Shown here: one piece after another, positions 1 through 11,900 of the stretch
How positions within the stretch are numbered: the stretch's first letter is position 1
How the letters are laid out: each line of letters starts with the position of its first letter
Assembly: GCF_016802725.1 (NCBI RefSeq)
Contig: NC_052667.1
Span: 21,846,346-21,910,345, forward strand
DNA length: 64,000 nt
Direction of reading: 5' to 3'
Source of the DNA: Solenopsis invicta
Taxonomy: Eukaryota; Arthropoda; Insecta; Hymenoptera; Formicidae
The notes under the pieces: generated by a model
Seen by the model: only the letters and a program-made list of their open reading frames with translations
Told to the model about the DNA's origin: nothing
The model's database searches: none
Program-made: the position numbers and the translations under genes

Positions 1-3000
1 TGAACGGCAGCGGGTCCCAGGTACGTTTCTTCGCAAAAGTAAAAGTCTTGAGAATAATCTCATCACGAAAGTTAAATATAGACTTCTTTCATTTGAGAAT
101 TTTTGCACGTGCAGAATTTCTGACGTGCACTACGTGAAGAAACACTTTGCAAGAACGAAAAGTTCTCTAATAACATTACTTCTCGAGATTTTTCGCATTT
201 AATAACTGCACCTACGTGCTTAAACACGCGCGTTGCATGCGTATTCGCAATGCCATACACAGCACATTTAAATATTGCATTGATAGATAAATAATATTCG
301 AAACGTTGTATTAATTCATCTTAGAAACTTTTTCAAAAATTCTACGATAAGTTTAGTTTCCGAGTTATAGAAATCCTTTATTTGAAAAATATCGAAAAAT
401 ATAACATTTCTGACCGCAAGACGGAGGAAATTCTCTCTTAACAATAAAAAAAACAGTCATTCGTTCATTATACTGATTTTCTACATTGTCCGAATTTATT
501 TTTATGAGTACGAGTGACGCTTCCTTTTTTACTTTATTACTCTCTTTTATTATTCATATCACGTTCTCTATCGACTTGAACTATTTCTGCTGGTTGTTAC
601 CTTCGCAAAAATCCCGTCTGATTACGCAATTGTGGTTTTCATATCACAGATATTAAGGGTCATTACTCCTGCGCCGTAGATTACATTTAATAATATCGTT
701 TGTTTATCTCTTTTTAAATCTCATTTGTAAAAAAAAAGTGAAAACTAAAAAAATATAATTTACAATTATATTTTTGAAATTAATCGATGTTGAAGAAATC
801 GATTCTTTTACAATGCAGTATTCTTAAACTGTGCGCATACTAATCAGGATAAACCATATGAAATGAGAAGGAAAAGTTTTGTTTCATGGGAAAATCTTTT
901 GAAAAGCTATTTGAATTTGATTATTAGAATAATTGTCTGTGATGGGACAACGGTGGAATGCTAGCCTGTCGCACAGCCTGTGAAAGGGGTTAATGTGCAT
1001 TAAAAGGAGGACACTTATTTATCTATTTTTCTCAGTCGATTTACTCAGTTCGCAAAGATGCTGCGGGCTTAATCCTGATGTCTTATGCCCGCAGAGCCCC
1101 GTGCCTTCCGGCGCGATCACCGATTCCGGCAAGAACGGCCTGCCAGCCTCGGACGAGAACCTGAACCAGGAATGCTAGGTCATGAAAAATCGGCCGATAG
1201 ATCCGCTTTAATTATATCATTTGCATGTGATTAATCACGTTTATCCATCTAACCCCCCTTTGGAGGACGAACGAGAGCTGTCCTCGCGCGATCGAGAAAA
1301 TCATCGAGGCGTACGATGCACGGAACTCCTCGAAAAAAGAAAAGAAAGGAGCACCGCGATCAATATCTCGCGTCTACGCATGCGAAAAAAAATTTGCGCG
1401 ACCGACGAATTAAATGAACTAGCGAGGCAATATATGTTATCGCGTTGGTTTGTTTTATCGAGTATATACAACGCGCGAGGTTCCCGCGTATCTCGCGCGC
1501 GTGTATTCACAGCAATTTTAGTTATCTTTAAGAGATAAAAGTCATCGACATCATGCGTTGCGTGAAAACTCCCTATGTCCACAAAAAACACGTATTTACG
1601 TAACGTAATTATATAAGTACGAGTATCATAAGGCACAGGGAAGGAGCGAAAGAACTGAGAACAATATATTTCACTTTGCTTTAGTATACGAACGAAGAAG
1701 AAACCGAATTTGAGAAATAATTTCCACGCGCATGGAAGCTCTTTTTAAGCGATATCTATTTCTATCGGCGATTGCATTCTCTCCCGTCACCATCCGTCTT
1801 TGTGACTTTTTAAATCATTGTGCCGACATTTCTCATGCGCCCTCGCTACATGAATGTTAATATTTGCGAACTATTTCGACTTTTGATACGCATTTGTGCC
1901 ATAATCGACATTATCGGTGTATCGCGAAGTATAACTTAGCTCTTTCACACACAAATTCAACCTGTTTTAACGCATCACAATACGGCATAATCGCTTAAGA
2001 AGCTAAGGCAACGATGCGCGTGAAGACGACAAACGTATCGATAGAGAATAATGAAGCAGATTGTACAAATGTCTTCAAATATTTTATCGTCGATTTTGGG
2101 GAAACACGAGTGTAACGTACTTCCTTTATATAATTTTTAATATTGCTAACCGTATTCTATAATTTCGCGAATGTCTTTACTCGTATTACTTAACTTATCG
2201 CTAGTGTCTTATTCGCTTTCGTGTATCTGTAGAAGATACCAATGAAAGTACAAAGATCACACATCTCCGTGCGTCGTTATAAACTTGTGCAGAAAGAATG
2301 GTCGCGTCCTCTTATAGGGGGAATAGATTAACGCGCGTACATCAATTTCCGCATGGGGAAGTCTTAACATCCGACAATCCCCCGGGTACATCGTACATCG
2401 CATTTCCGAAATTATGTCACCGAAGGGGAAAACGTCATCCCGAATCGAATGAATCACGAACGACTATGCGTAGTTTACCGTTCACGCGAGCGATCTTCGA
2501 TTTTCGAGGAAACGGAAGACTAGGCGGGCAACAATCGACACGAACGAGTAGTTGGGGAGCCGAGCGTTGCACCGACGTCGATTAATCGTGGATAGCTTAG
2601 CTTTGTGCACCATATCTACATTGCAGCCGCGAATATAGAAGGAATCGTTATATCTCAGAGCTTTACGCGCGGATTTAACAGTTATCCAGGATTACGCTCG
2701 GCGTGCAGCGAGGAACGAGAAGGAAAGTGCTAGAAGGACCGTGTAACACGCAAGTGACCCGCGACGCGTTCGCGCGTGACACCGTCAGGTACATCGGAGA
2801 TCGATTAGACAGAGATTGCGGTCAGACGACAGGACATACGAGATATTCGTGTAAACCTTATTGTAGATACGTAATCGACACACATACACACATTGCATCC
2901 CACGAGCATATATAAAATTTCGCTGGTGCGAAAAAGAGGTGCAGAGGTGAAGATGATCGATGATGGTGAGGGTTCGTCAACGGAAAAGAGAGATCGATGT

Positions 3001-5069
3001 GATAGAGATTGCGTGCGGCCACGCCAAAAATAAAAATCTCTCACTTACGTCACTACACTACCTTAGGTACCTCGTGCAATTTACACATCGCTAAAAAGAG
3101 AAAGAAAAGGAAAGAGAAAGAGAGAAAGAGGTGAAGGAGATATGTAACACATTATTTACACTGTATTGCTTCCACATGGATTATTAAGAGATAATTTGAT
3201 TCAATTAACGTACTGCGATATTTCACGGAGACAAAGAATGATAATTAATGTTTAGATCCTCGTAATTGTCACAAGTTACCACTTCGTACGAACGCAATAG
3301 TGTAACGACGCGCCCGCAGCGCGTCCTGGATTAGGATCGCTCTGGAGAGGCATTATAATAATATTTTTGTTTTTAAATTTATATCGGTTCTTTTCTGTCT
3401 CTCAACACCCGAACAGCATCCTTCTCCGATTTTCTTGCAGAGGAAGAAGCGGCTGCATCCCCTTTTATCTTTATAAGAATTTATCTTTATAAAAATATAT
3501 GTAGAACATAATTATTTAGTCTCTTTATATAAACACCAAAGACAAAATGTGCAGCAGAAAATATGTATAATCGTCGTCACGCGATAGGTAACATCCAGGA
3601 GCAAGATTCTCTGATTATATTCTTTTTAGGGTCCACTCGTCTAATCTAATCTATTTAAACTTTTAATTTATTAACGTTACAATAAGAGCAACAACATTGT
3701 TTAAAAAAAAAAAATAAAAGAATTAAAAGTGATTTATATACTATTTGTAAATATTAAAATTTCTGCTTTCAAAATTAGGCGTTACATTTAATTCTCTTCT
3801 GTTAAACGGCATAAAAGAATGTATGCAGGTAGCTTTTCAAAATTAGATCTATTAAGATTAATTATTCTTTTTCATATCACGTTTAGGATATAACGAGCTC
3901 ATAACTTAAATACCGTCTCAAGCACTAGAAACTCAACTTCGCAGGCTTGTCAGTTAAAAATTAACTACTTCGTGCAAGATTTACAATACGAAGATTTAGT
4001 ATCGACGTAGGCACGACCCTGAAACTGATTCCTGCTGCAGTTTAGCACGAACGGTACTGGCAAACACGAATAGCTCCTCAGTCCTTCCTTATCGATACCC
4101 CTATCTACTAGAAGTATTTAGAAAACTTGCCATCCCTTAAAAAGGATAATACGCACAGCGTGTACTTCACCCTCACGTGCAATTCACTCAAGGTCCGCAA
4201 AGTATCGCTACCATTCACCGCCTGCCAATCAAGGTCAGTTTGCACATACTTATGTAACAAAGGGGTGCATCGAGTATCATAGCTCGCTAAAATGATCAAT
4301 GATGACATTACTAGATGCACCTAAGTATGTTACTCATCTTATTTCATCGTTGAACGCATTTGGAAATAAATGATTCGATTCTCCCCAGATTCGGACTTCC
4401 GTGAAGGATGATTCGCAAGATGGTCGTTCGAAGATCAGCGACAACGAGATACCCCAGCCTCAACCGCCACCCTCGACGCCGACCAAAGTCCGTGACGTCG
4501 TATCACCCTCAGCCGTCGTGACGCCCCAGGCCGTTAAAAGCGGATTGGCCAGATCTCCGGAAGCCATGACGCCCCGAAAGCGACTCACGCAGGAAACGGG
4601 GGGTTCAACCCTCGCAAACGGACGCGCGTCCAAAACACCCTCGCCAGACGTGACGAATGCCAAAGGCACGCCGAAGGGTCGCTCACCGGGGAGGTCGCCA
4701 ACTTCCCCGCGTCCACCTAGCAGCCTGCGCGTTAGATCCGCTGGCGACAAGTCCTCCCCTGACACACCTAGGAAATCATCCCCCGTCACACCTAGGAAAT
4801 CATCCCCCGTCACACCTAGGAAATCACCCCCAGTCACATCTAGGAAATCATCCCCCGTCACACCTAGGAAATCATCCCCCGGCACACCTAGAATATCTCC
4901 CGTAACACCAAGGAAAACTCCGTCCCCCAAGGAGCTGCGTCTTCCGAAAATCGCGTCTTCGCCGATATCTCGAGAAGCAAGTTCAGCAGTTGCCGAAACT
5001 CAACCTTCAAAAATCAATCTACCGAAGTTGATCGAGCCGTCCTCGCAATCCGCCCGAAAGGCATATTAA
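1..5069 (+). CDS. 3' end of an unrecognised gene with two alternative terminal exons
   Basis: Only the last part of the gene is in the window. Positions 1-20 end in CCCAG followed by GTACGT at 21, a strong 5' splice site; the frame that fits reads NGSGSQ. Two later acceptors accept the same phase 0. One is at 1095 (after GCCCGCAG) and gives 27 residues to a TAG at 1176-1178. The other is at 4389 (after CTCCCCAG) and gives 226 residues to a TAA at 5067-5069. The long version is Ser/Thr/Pro/Lys-rich and predicted disordered, with a run of near-identical TPRKSSPV units. There is no recognisable fold, so no function is assigned. The exon at 1-20 is too short to identify the family. The gene converges on Cdk2, about 1 kb away. 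Confidence 0.6.
1095..1178 (+). CDS. alternative short terminal exon (27 aa)
   Basis: An 84-nt exon starts after TCTTATGCCCGCAG and ends in TAG. It encodes SPVPSGAITDSGKNG followed by LPASDENLNQEC. It starts in phase 0, matching the donor at 21 and the other terminal exon at 4389. Codon use is GC-rich compared with the flanks, which supports coding. Use of this exon would give a protein that lacks the whole phospho-motif array. I see no canonical AATAAA close behind it, which leaves its 3' end undefined. Confidence 0.5.
   Translation, partial: SPVPSGAITDSGKNGLPASDENLNQEC
4389..5069 (+). CDS. long terminal exon, Ser/Pro-rich tail with tandem TPRK motifs
   Basis: The exon begins IRTSVKDDSQDG right after the acceptor CTCCCCAG and runs 226 codons to TAA. 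Its composition is dominated by S, P, T, K and R. Residues about 125-175 are an eight-residue tandem repeat (TPRKSSPV). Several more S/T-P-x-K/R sites lie upstream, for example TPTK and TPRKR. The C-terminal end carries LPKIASSPIS and LPKLIEPSS. Such tails occur in microtubule- and chromatin-associated proteins, but that is a compositional resemblance only. Confidence 0.6.
   Translation: MRTSVKDDSQDGRSKISDNEIPQPQPPPSTPTKVRDVVSPSAVVTPQAVKSGLARSPEAMTPRKRLTQETGGSTLANGRASKTPSPDVTNAKGTPKGRSPGRSPTSPRPPSSLRVRSAGDKSSPDTPRKSSPVTPRKSSPVTPRKSPPVTSRKSSPVTPRKSSPGTPRISPVTPRKTPSPKELRLPKIASSPISREASSAVAETQPSKINLPKLIEPSSQSARKAY
4761..4915 (+). repeat. 24-nt tandem repeat inside the coding exon
   Basis: The unit CCTAGGAAATCATCCCCCGT plus CACA recurs about six times with one- to three-base differences, each copy encoding TPRKSSPV. 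The copies at about 4768-4815 are identical, which suggests recent slippage or unequal exchange. All indels keep the 24-nt period, so the frame is preserved. One unit has changed TPRK to TSRK. Confidence 0.9.
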
Positions 5070-6093
5070 AGCTATTGAATCAAAAACGGGCTTTCTAGTA
5101 CTTTAGTACAGGGTGCCACAGACTCGTCGCAGATTCTCTCATCTGCGATTATTTTAAAGTTGAGCTTTTCTCAACAAAAATTTGGTTAACTGAAACTTAA
5201 TTCATAATTTATAAATAAAACAACTTTTAATGTCAAATTAAGAAAAGAAGGTACATTAAAGGAGTCACAGTCTAGAGCATCCTGTTCATCTCATAAAAGT
5301 GAAAGTGCAAATTAATTAGTAACTTAGAAAAAATAACGAACTACACTTGCTAGAACAGATGTCTTCATTCTATTACTCTAATCCTATGTAAAGATAAGCT
5401 TTTTTATTCTAGGATTAATTTCAATCGAATGAAAAAGTTGGCTAAAGAATAAAACAAAATTCGAGACGAAACGGAACAGGAACTTGTCCTCGCAAGTCCT
5501 ATTTTTTCAATTAAATCACGTAACTTCCAACCAACGTGTCTTCCATATGTGGAAGATTCCGTATATGAGTATCGGAAACAAACATTTCCGTTCATCAAAT
5601 ATCAAAAATTGACGTTATTTCTTAGTTACAAATAATAATATTATTTTATCTTATTTTTCTAAAGCAATTTCTCGATATATATAAACATTATAAATCGCGT
5701 GTAAATTCTTTAAAAAATGATTTTAATTGCTAATTATGAATTAATGACTTATATCTATACTAATGCTACGCACAATTTTCAAAAAAATATATAAATAAAA
5801 GATATATATTACGCAACATATAATTATTAAAAAATTGAATATTTCCATGTCATTGTGTGATAAATGGGAAACAGGTGAGAAAGAGGATATTAAAAAAAAA
5901 TATCGACAAATAAAATATTAATATATACGGGAGAGAAATTTATAGAAGTAATAAAAATATATATATATTTTAGACTATACCGTATTTGTGAACACACTCG
6001 CAGTATAAAGTTATATCCGTCCAAAATTATTTCGCCTTCACGTTTATAAAAAATTGTAAAAATACAATATTTTAATCGGCTGTAAAGTCTATG
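5070..6093. other. convergent intergenic region
   Basis: This AT-rich spacer holds the 3' untranslated regions of the upstream plus-strand gene and of Cdk2 on the minus strand. I see no further coding sequence. An ATTAAA on the minus strand (6071-6076) lies 18 nt past the Cdk2 stop and may serve as a poly(A) signal. Confidence 0.5.
5214..5219 (+). terminator. candidate polyadenylation signal AATAAA
   Basis: AATAAA lies about 145 nt after the TAA of the long terminal exon, in an AT-rich 3' region. It is the first canonical hexamer on the plus strand after the stop. No cleavage site can be seen from sequence alone. Confidence 0.4.
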
Positions 6094-8910
6094 TCAGTTT
6101 TTCTTTGGCAGTGGAGGTGGAACTAATTTGACCCCAGTAAAATACGGGTGAGTCAATCCTTTTTTTGCCGTTATCCTCTGATTAGGATCGTACGTCAGCA
6201 TTTTCTAAAAAGAAAAAAAAACCAAAAATAAATATATGTATGCACAAAAACGCGCGCACGCGGAACAGATTTCGGATTTTTCCTTACTGAAAGTAAGTCT
6301 TTGGCATCATCATCGAAACTGGGTAAAACATCGTCTATATTAGTTGCCTCCCATCTCGGGAATCTAGATGTGTAATCCGGAAGCTGTGACACCCCCGGCC
6401 AGATTGTTTCATCCGGCGTGCCGAGCATGCGAAATATTCTAAATAACTGATCTATCTCGGAGTCTCCAGGAAACAGAGCTCTCCTAGTCGCCTACAAAGA
6501 TCGTGTCATTACGCAGAAATCCACTATTTTATCCCGACATTTGATAGACTCGGATAAACTGTCGCGCAATTTTCACATACCATTTCTGCAAATATACAAC
6601 CGAGACTCCATATGTCCAGCGCGCAAGTGTACAATTTAGTTCCTAGGAGGACCTCCGGTGCGCGATACCAAAGCGTGACAACCTCGTGCGTGTAAGTGCG
6701 CACGGGCACGCCGATCATTCTGGCCAATCCAAAGTCGGCCAGTTTTATATGACCCTCTCGATCTATCAATAAATTCTGCGGTTTTAAGTCTCTGTGCAAT
6801 ATACAACGGAGATGGCAAAAGGAAATTGCTTTCAGCAATTGGTACAGGTAGCTCTGTAACACAAACCGCCCCATTTTGTTGTTTTTTAAAAACCTACGTA
6901 TATACGCGTTGCGAAATGCAGCTTCGCATTACCTTAACGAGAGCTGGCTCTAGGCCTCCCTTAACGGAGTCTAGCAATTTTTTCAGGTCCTGCTGTAGAA
7001 ATTCAAATACGAGGTACAGATGATTGTCGCCGTCTACGACATCGAACAACTGTATGATGTTTGGATGAGCGAGATCTTTTAATAACGATATCTCCCGAAT
7101 GGCGGTAGATGGAACGCCTTCCCTTTCCCTGATTTAAAGTAGCACTATTTAATTAGTTTAAGCAAAATTAAACGAATCTGACGAATACGTTCAAAAAAAT
7201 CTCAATTCTTCATAGGAAAGTTTCGCTCAGTTTTGTAAAAAAAAAAAAAAAAAAAAAAGTAAAACTTTCTTATGAAAAATTGAGATTTTTTTAACATATT
7301 CATCAAATTCATTCAATTTTGCTTAAACTAATTAAATAGTTATTTACTTACAAATATCTTATAAACATGTACAACATAATATTTAAGACATCAAAGTTAC
7401 ATCGGCGGAAGAAAGATAAATATAATAATATAATGTAAAAGCAATTCCGTTAATCTCTGTATACCCAAGGAAAAATGTGTTATCTTCAATAAAAATGCTA
7501 TAATTGTAGAAGATGTATAAATATATATATACATACATACGTACACAAAGATTTTATCTCAAAAATAATCCTGACGGAACACATCTTATTAAATTAATAA
7601 TTACAGTGTATTAAAATAAAAAAAATACCAAATCAAAAACCAGGCGAGCATGGCATAATGGGACAAGCTGAATAATGTGGTGCTACGAAAATTAGTGTAA
7701 CGTGGCCCCCGCAGATTCAGCTGACCCCAATATGCAGATTGTTAGCAGTGTGTTAGCAGTGTGCACAAGCAAAAGCCCAGCTGATATTGCAGTTCTGCAA
7801 ACTGATAATTTTTAACATATATATGAATAATGGCCGAATTAATTTTGTAAAGTTGGACAAGTCAACAGCGCGTACCTTAATTAAACATTTGGATTAGCTG
7901 TTATTAAATTTACAAGGATACACCATTAAAAGTCTGACACGCCATTAAATTATTCTGATGATTTTACCCCTAGGAAATGAATAAAATTAATAATGTAGTT
8001 CAGTTTTAAAATACAATTTTAAAAAAATTGGCAAATGTCATTTCTTGCAAAAATGATTCAAGTATTCTTATGCCTGCAAGATTCAATTAGTGTTTTAATT
8101 TTTATACAGACATATTGTAAGTGAAGAATATAGAATATTTTTATTAAAATAGTAATGTATCAAGCTTTGAAAAAGAATAAATATTAATGGTATGTAGCCA
8201 TGGGAATTATGTTCAAAGATAGATTAATAAAAGCTTAACAATATGTTATACAAATCTACATATAAATAAGTAAAAATGTTTTTAAAAATACATTTAAATA
8301 TACGTATCTTTCATTTAAAAAAAAAAGCGAAATTGGTTAAATTAAAAGAGTTAGTAATAATATTAATATATTTATTGTGATTAAATATATGAGAGAAAGA
8401 GAGGGAAAAAAATACTTCCTGCATTGCTCCTGTTCTCTTGATATATCACGTACGACAAAAAACAAGGATACAGTATAAGGAATGTTTTTAAAAACAGTTA
8501 ACACTTAACCGAACGAATGATTTTCTTCTTCGAATATTCGTTATCTCGTTCGGATTTTGCCGAGTTTCTGATAACAAAATTATCGTAATAAATTCCTTTA
8601 AAACGAAGTCTCATCTAGCTTTAGCATCCTGCAGAAAACGTTCCTCTTCCTGATGTCCGCGTTTACAGGATGACACTGTTAACGAGCGAGAAACAGAGAA
8701 GGAGAAAGAGAGAGAGGGAGGGAGAGAGAAAGAAAAAGAAAGAGAAAAGCAATTTTTTTTTGTTTCTTAGATAAATTGATGAAGCCGCACATACGTCTCA
8801 AGACGGATCTTCTTGAGGGCCACCAGATTCCCGGTGAGTTTGTCCCGGGCCTTGTAGACGACCCCGTACGTTCCCTCCCCTATCTTCTCTATCTTCACGA
8901 AGTTGTCCAT
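6094..8910 (-). CDS. Cdk2: cyclin-dependent kinase 2
   Basis: Five exons join in frame into 299 aa: 8795-8910, 6933-7128, 6581-6853, 6288-6491 and 6094-6204; human CDK2 has 298. The start at 8910 gives [19 protein letters not shown]. An in-frame ATG 48 codons upstream (9054) is also open, but the family start is MxNF. Key residues are the Gly loop with inhibitory sites T14/Y15, ATP lysine K33, the cyclin-binding PSTAIRE helix at 45-51, the catalytic HRD aspartate D126, the DFG at 144-146, and the activating T159 in [17 protein letters not shown]. The C-lobe signature [15 protein letters not shown] is present. The product phosphorylates S/T-P-x-K/R substrates at the G1/S transition and in S phase with cyclins E and A. 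PSTAIRE plus the VRTYTHE and FPGDSEID blocks fit Cdk2 better than Cdk1 or Cdk5. Confidence 0.97.
7144..7340. repeat. foldback (inverted) repeat in Cdk2 intron 1, MITE-like
   Basis: Two arms of about 80 nt, 7144-7223 and 7262-7340, are imperfect reverse complements with roughly one mismatch in nine. They are separated by about 38 nt that include a run of about 23 A. The arms start and end with CTATTTAATTAGTTTAAGC and its complement. No coding capacity and no clear target-site duplication are visible. The proximal arm lies 15 nt upstream (in transcript sense) of the exon 2 acceptor. Confidence 0.85.
7341..8794. other. rest of Cdk2 intron 1
   Basis: This is AT-rich intronic sequence with no exon I can support. 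The stretch 8690-8755 is a purine-rich tract (GAGAAAGAGAGAGAGGGAGG type), which reads as a long polypyrimidine run on the Cdk2 strand just inside the first donor. Confidence 0.5.
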
Positions 8911-11900
8911 AACCTCAACGTTGCCGCGCTCGTTGTCACCGCCACTGTGAGTTCGGGGACGCCGCTCCTCGGCCAAGGCCGTCGCCGCGCCTTCCCTGCT
9001 CTTCTCCACCGTCGACGCCGTTGTTGATTTGTTTCGCACCAGGGTCACCGGCACGCCGGAACGTCGAGAATATGATCGACCGTCGCAGGCCGTTCTACCG
9101 CCCGACTGTTTATCAACACCACACAGCCTGATACAGCTACCTGCGCGCGCTCGCGGTGGCCATTTTTATTTTTTAGGAGGGATGGTGAGAGGAATCGATA
9201 GCACGAATCGATGGACTCGAGATCGACATATGGCTATTGACCCGCGTTAAATAATCGACAACGTAACGGGGTGAATGAACTCGTCTCGCGATATTACTAA
9301 TGTAAATAATTCTCATTGAGCGCCTAGAGATCATTAAAAAAATCAGTCGTGAGAAATTATGTCCATTTCTATCCATATCCTGATTAATATGTTTTTTTTA
9401 ATTTTTAAGTAAATTTCAAAATTTCTATTTAAATTAATTTTAGAAATTTCAGAAAATCTTTGAAAATTTCTTTGATTTTTACATGAATTGAAACACTTTT
9501 CAAAAATATTGAGAAAGCCTACATCTTTTTTAGAATTTTTCATATGTATTAATGTATAAATTCTGTAAAATATCCTAAGATTTCTTATTCCATAATTTCT
9601 GAAAAATATAAAATCTGAACAAGTTTAAAATATTTTTAAGAAATACATAAAAACAAATTAAAAATAATTTTAAGAAATCAAAGGATGAGAAATTTCAAGA
9701 AATTTTAAAATATATCAAGATTTATATACATGTACGAAAAATTCTAAGATGTGTAGATTTTGTTTATATTTCTGAAATGTTCCAATTCGTATAAACATTT
9801 TCACCAGACTATAGATTAATTTTAATCCTAGTTTAAATTATTCTTTATTTTGTCTATTTCTTAGAACTTTTTATCTTTTCCTAATTTCTAGAAAGAGATA
9901 AAAGGCAAGTTAAATCAAGATTAAAGTTAATTTACGCTAGATACAGAAATGGACATGAGACGTTTATCTTGCTTTGGTTAAAGTTTCAGTTTGCTATGTC
10001 GAAAAATTCAAATAATACTTTTTATACATCTTCACTTTTCAAAAAGAAAGATTTTAACAATGATTTTTCAATTAACAGAATATAAGCAATCATTGACTAA
10101 AAAATTACGCTCGAAGAAGCTCGGAAAATATACTACGTTATCTCTTTCGTAAATTTATTATATTTTTTTAATAGCAACTTTCGATTTCAAATGTATTCAA
10201 GAAATACTTCCTTCAATATTAAATACATACATGTCCAAACATCATTCATTTATTTATTTATCATAATCGTTACGCGAGAGCTCTGACAATTGAGACTTTA
10301 TTGCTCGCAATCGTTTAGCCCGCAATCGTTTAGCCCTTGATACTTCTTCGATACCTGATACATACAGCGTTGTACAATAACATGTATTTCTCTCTTAATT
10401 GGAATTGTTTAAATCCTCATTCTTAACATATTCAAGATTGTTTGCCGTCCGTTGCGGAATGCACGAGTATTGGAATTAAACGTAGCTTTTTCGAAATCCG
10501 ATTAATTTCGAACCTTTGGTCACAGGCGCAATGCCTCGAATTCTTTGGAGAGGATATACATGAGGCTGCCCTTTGCACTTTCTATGTCTCACCGCACAAC
10601 GCTCAATTATATATATTTACGTTTTTTTTTTATTTTAACTTCAGAAAGAGTGATGTAACGTGGTTACAAAGAATGGATGTACAGAATCAAGACATTCGAT
10701 ATGAGGAGATAAATCGAATGTAATTCGAATATGATTTCTAACGTGTACAATATATGATTTCCGTCACTTAGGATTGTCATTCAAGTCTTCCCACATCAGA
10801 TTTTGATTTCAAGAGATTCCTCTCTCACGCACGCACTACATTATACATATAATATAATCGGGCGTGGCTTACGTAGTTCTATCTTTCAGTTACGCAGAGA
10901 TGCGTGTAAATCGCTCCTATACATACGCATTTCTCGATTGTTTTCAGCTCTCAGGACATACGTACAGTGATTTGTCTAATTACGAGTAGATTGGTTACGA
11001 TACGTATTTCTTTTTTTAGGTAAAAATATTGTATAGGAATTATACTACCGTATATACTTTTCATACCATATATTCGAGTCCTCAATTCCGTGCACGCGCA
11101 AAATACATGCACGTTTTCTACCAAAGCCAGAGGGAAGAGGCGCATAAAAATTGGAATGTTTACGTTATTTTTATTTCGTACGCTTACATAGGAAGATATA
11201 TCCGCGGGTAACTTTCCACTATTCGTGAGACGTGACTGGCATAACTTCGTAAATTTGCGCGGACTCGAATCGTTCGTTAAAACGATATTGGGTAATTCGT
11301 CAAAGTGACATATATTCCACAAATATTAAAAAAAAAAAATTCGTCAAATGTGCGATTCGTTAAACTACGATTTTATCGTTTTTATATTCAATAACGAATT
11401 CCATGAATTTTGTTCAATTATCGTTTCATTGTATTCTTAAAATTAAAACGCGATGGAGCAACAAGTTCGATTCGTTATTGAACATTAAAGATGTGATGTA
11501 ACTATAAATGTATACTACGATGTATCTTAACAGCTGTTTTTCAGACAGAGAGAGACTCTCGGAAATGTAATTATGGCGAGATTCGTCCCATCTGCATCTC
11601 ACGCAATGAGATTAGATAGAAAATATGCTACATTCTCTAATACCTAGAATAGGGCACAATGTAAACAATATTTTCATGCACATTAAATTCACAACACGTG
11701 TCTTTCGTAAAGTTTTATCTATAATATATAAATTTTGTCCGAAAAAACCTGGAAGGATATTATCTTATTCAAGACGTCATTCAATAAATTTCATTTTTTA
11801 TCGCAAATAAAATACAATTTTCGCTACTATTAAATTCGTACGGTCGTAAGTCTAATGATATTCGACAAGATGATTTAAATATTCCCCCTTCGTCTCCTCC

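Noticed and set aside
4460..4930. 156-codon minus-strand open frame rich in GDDFLGVT repeats
   Set aside because: It is the antisense reading of the tandem repeat in the plus-strand terminal exon. It has no splice context or known domain.
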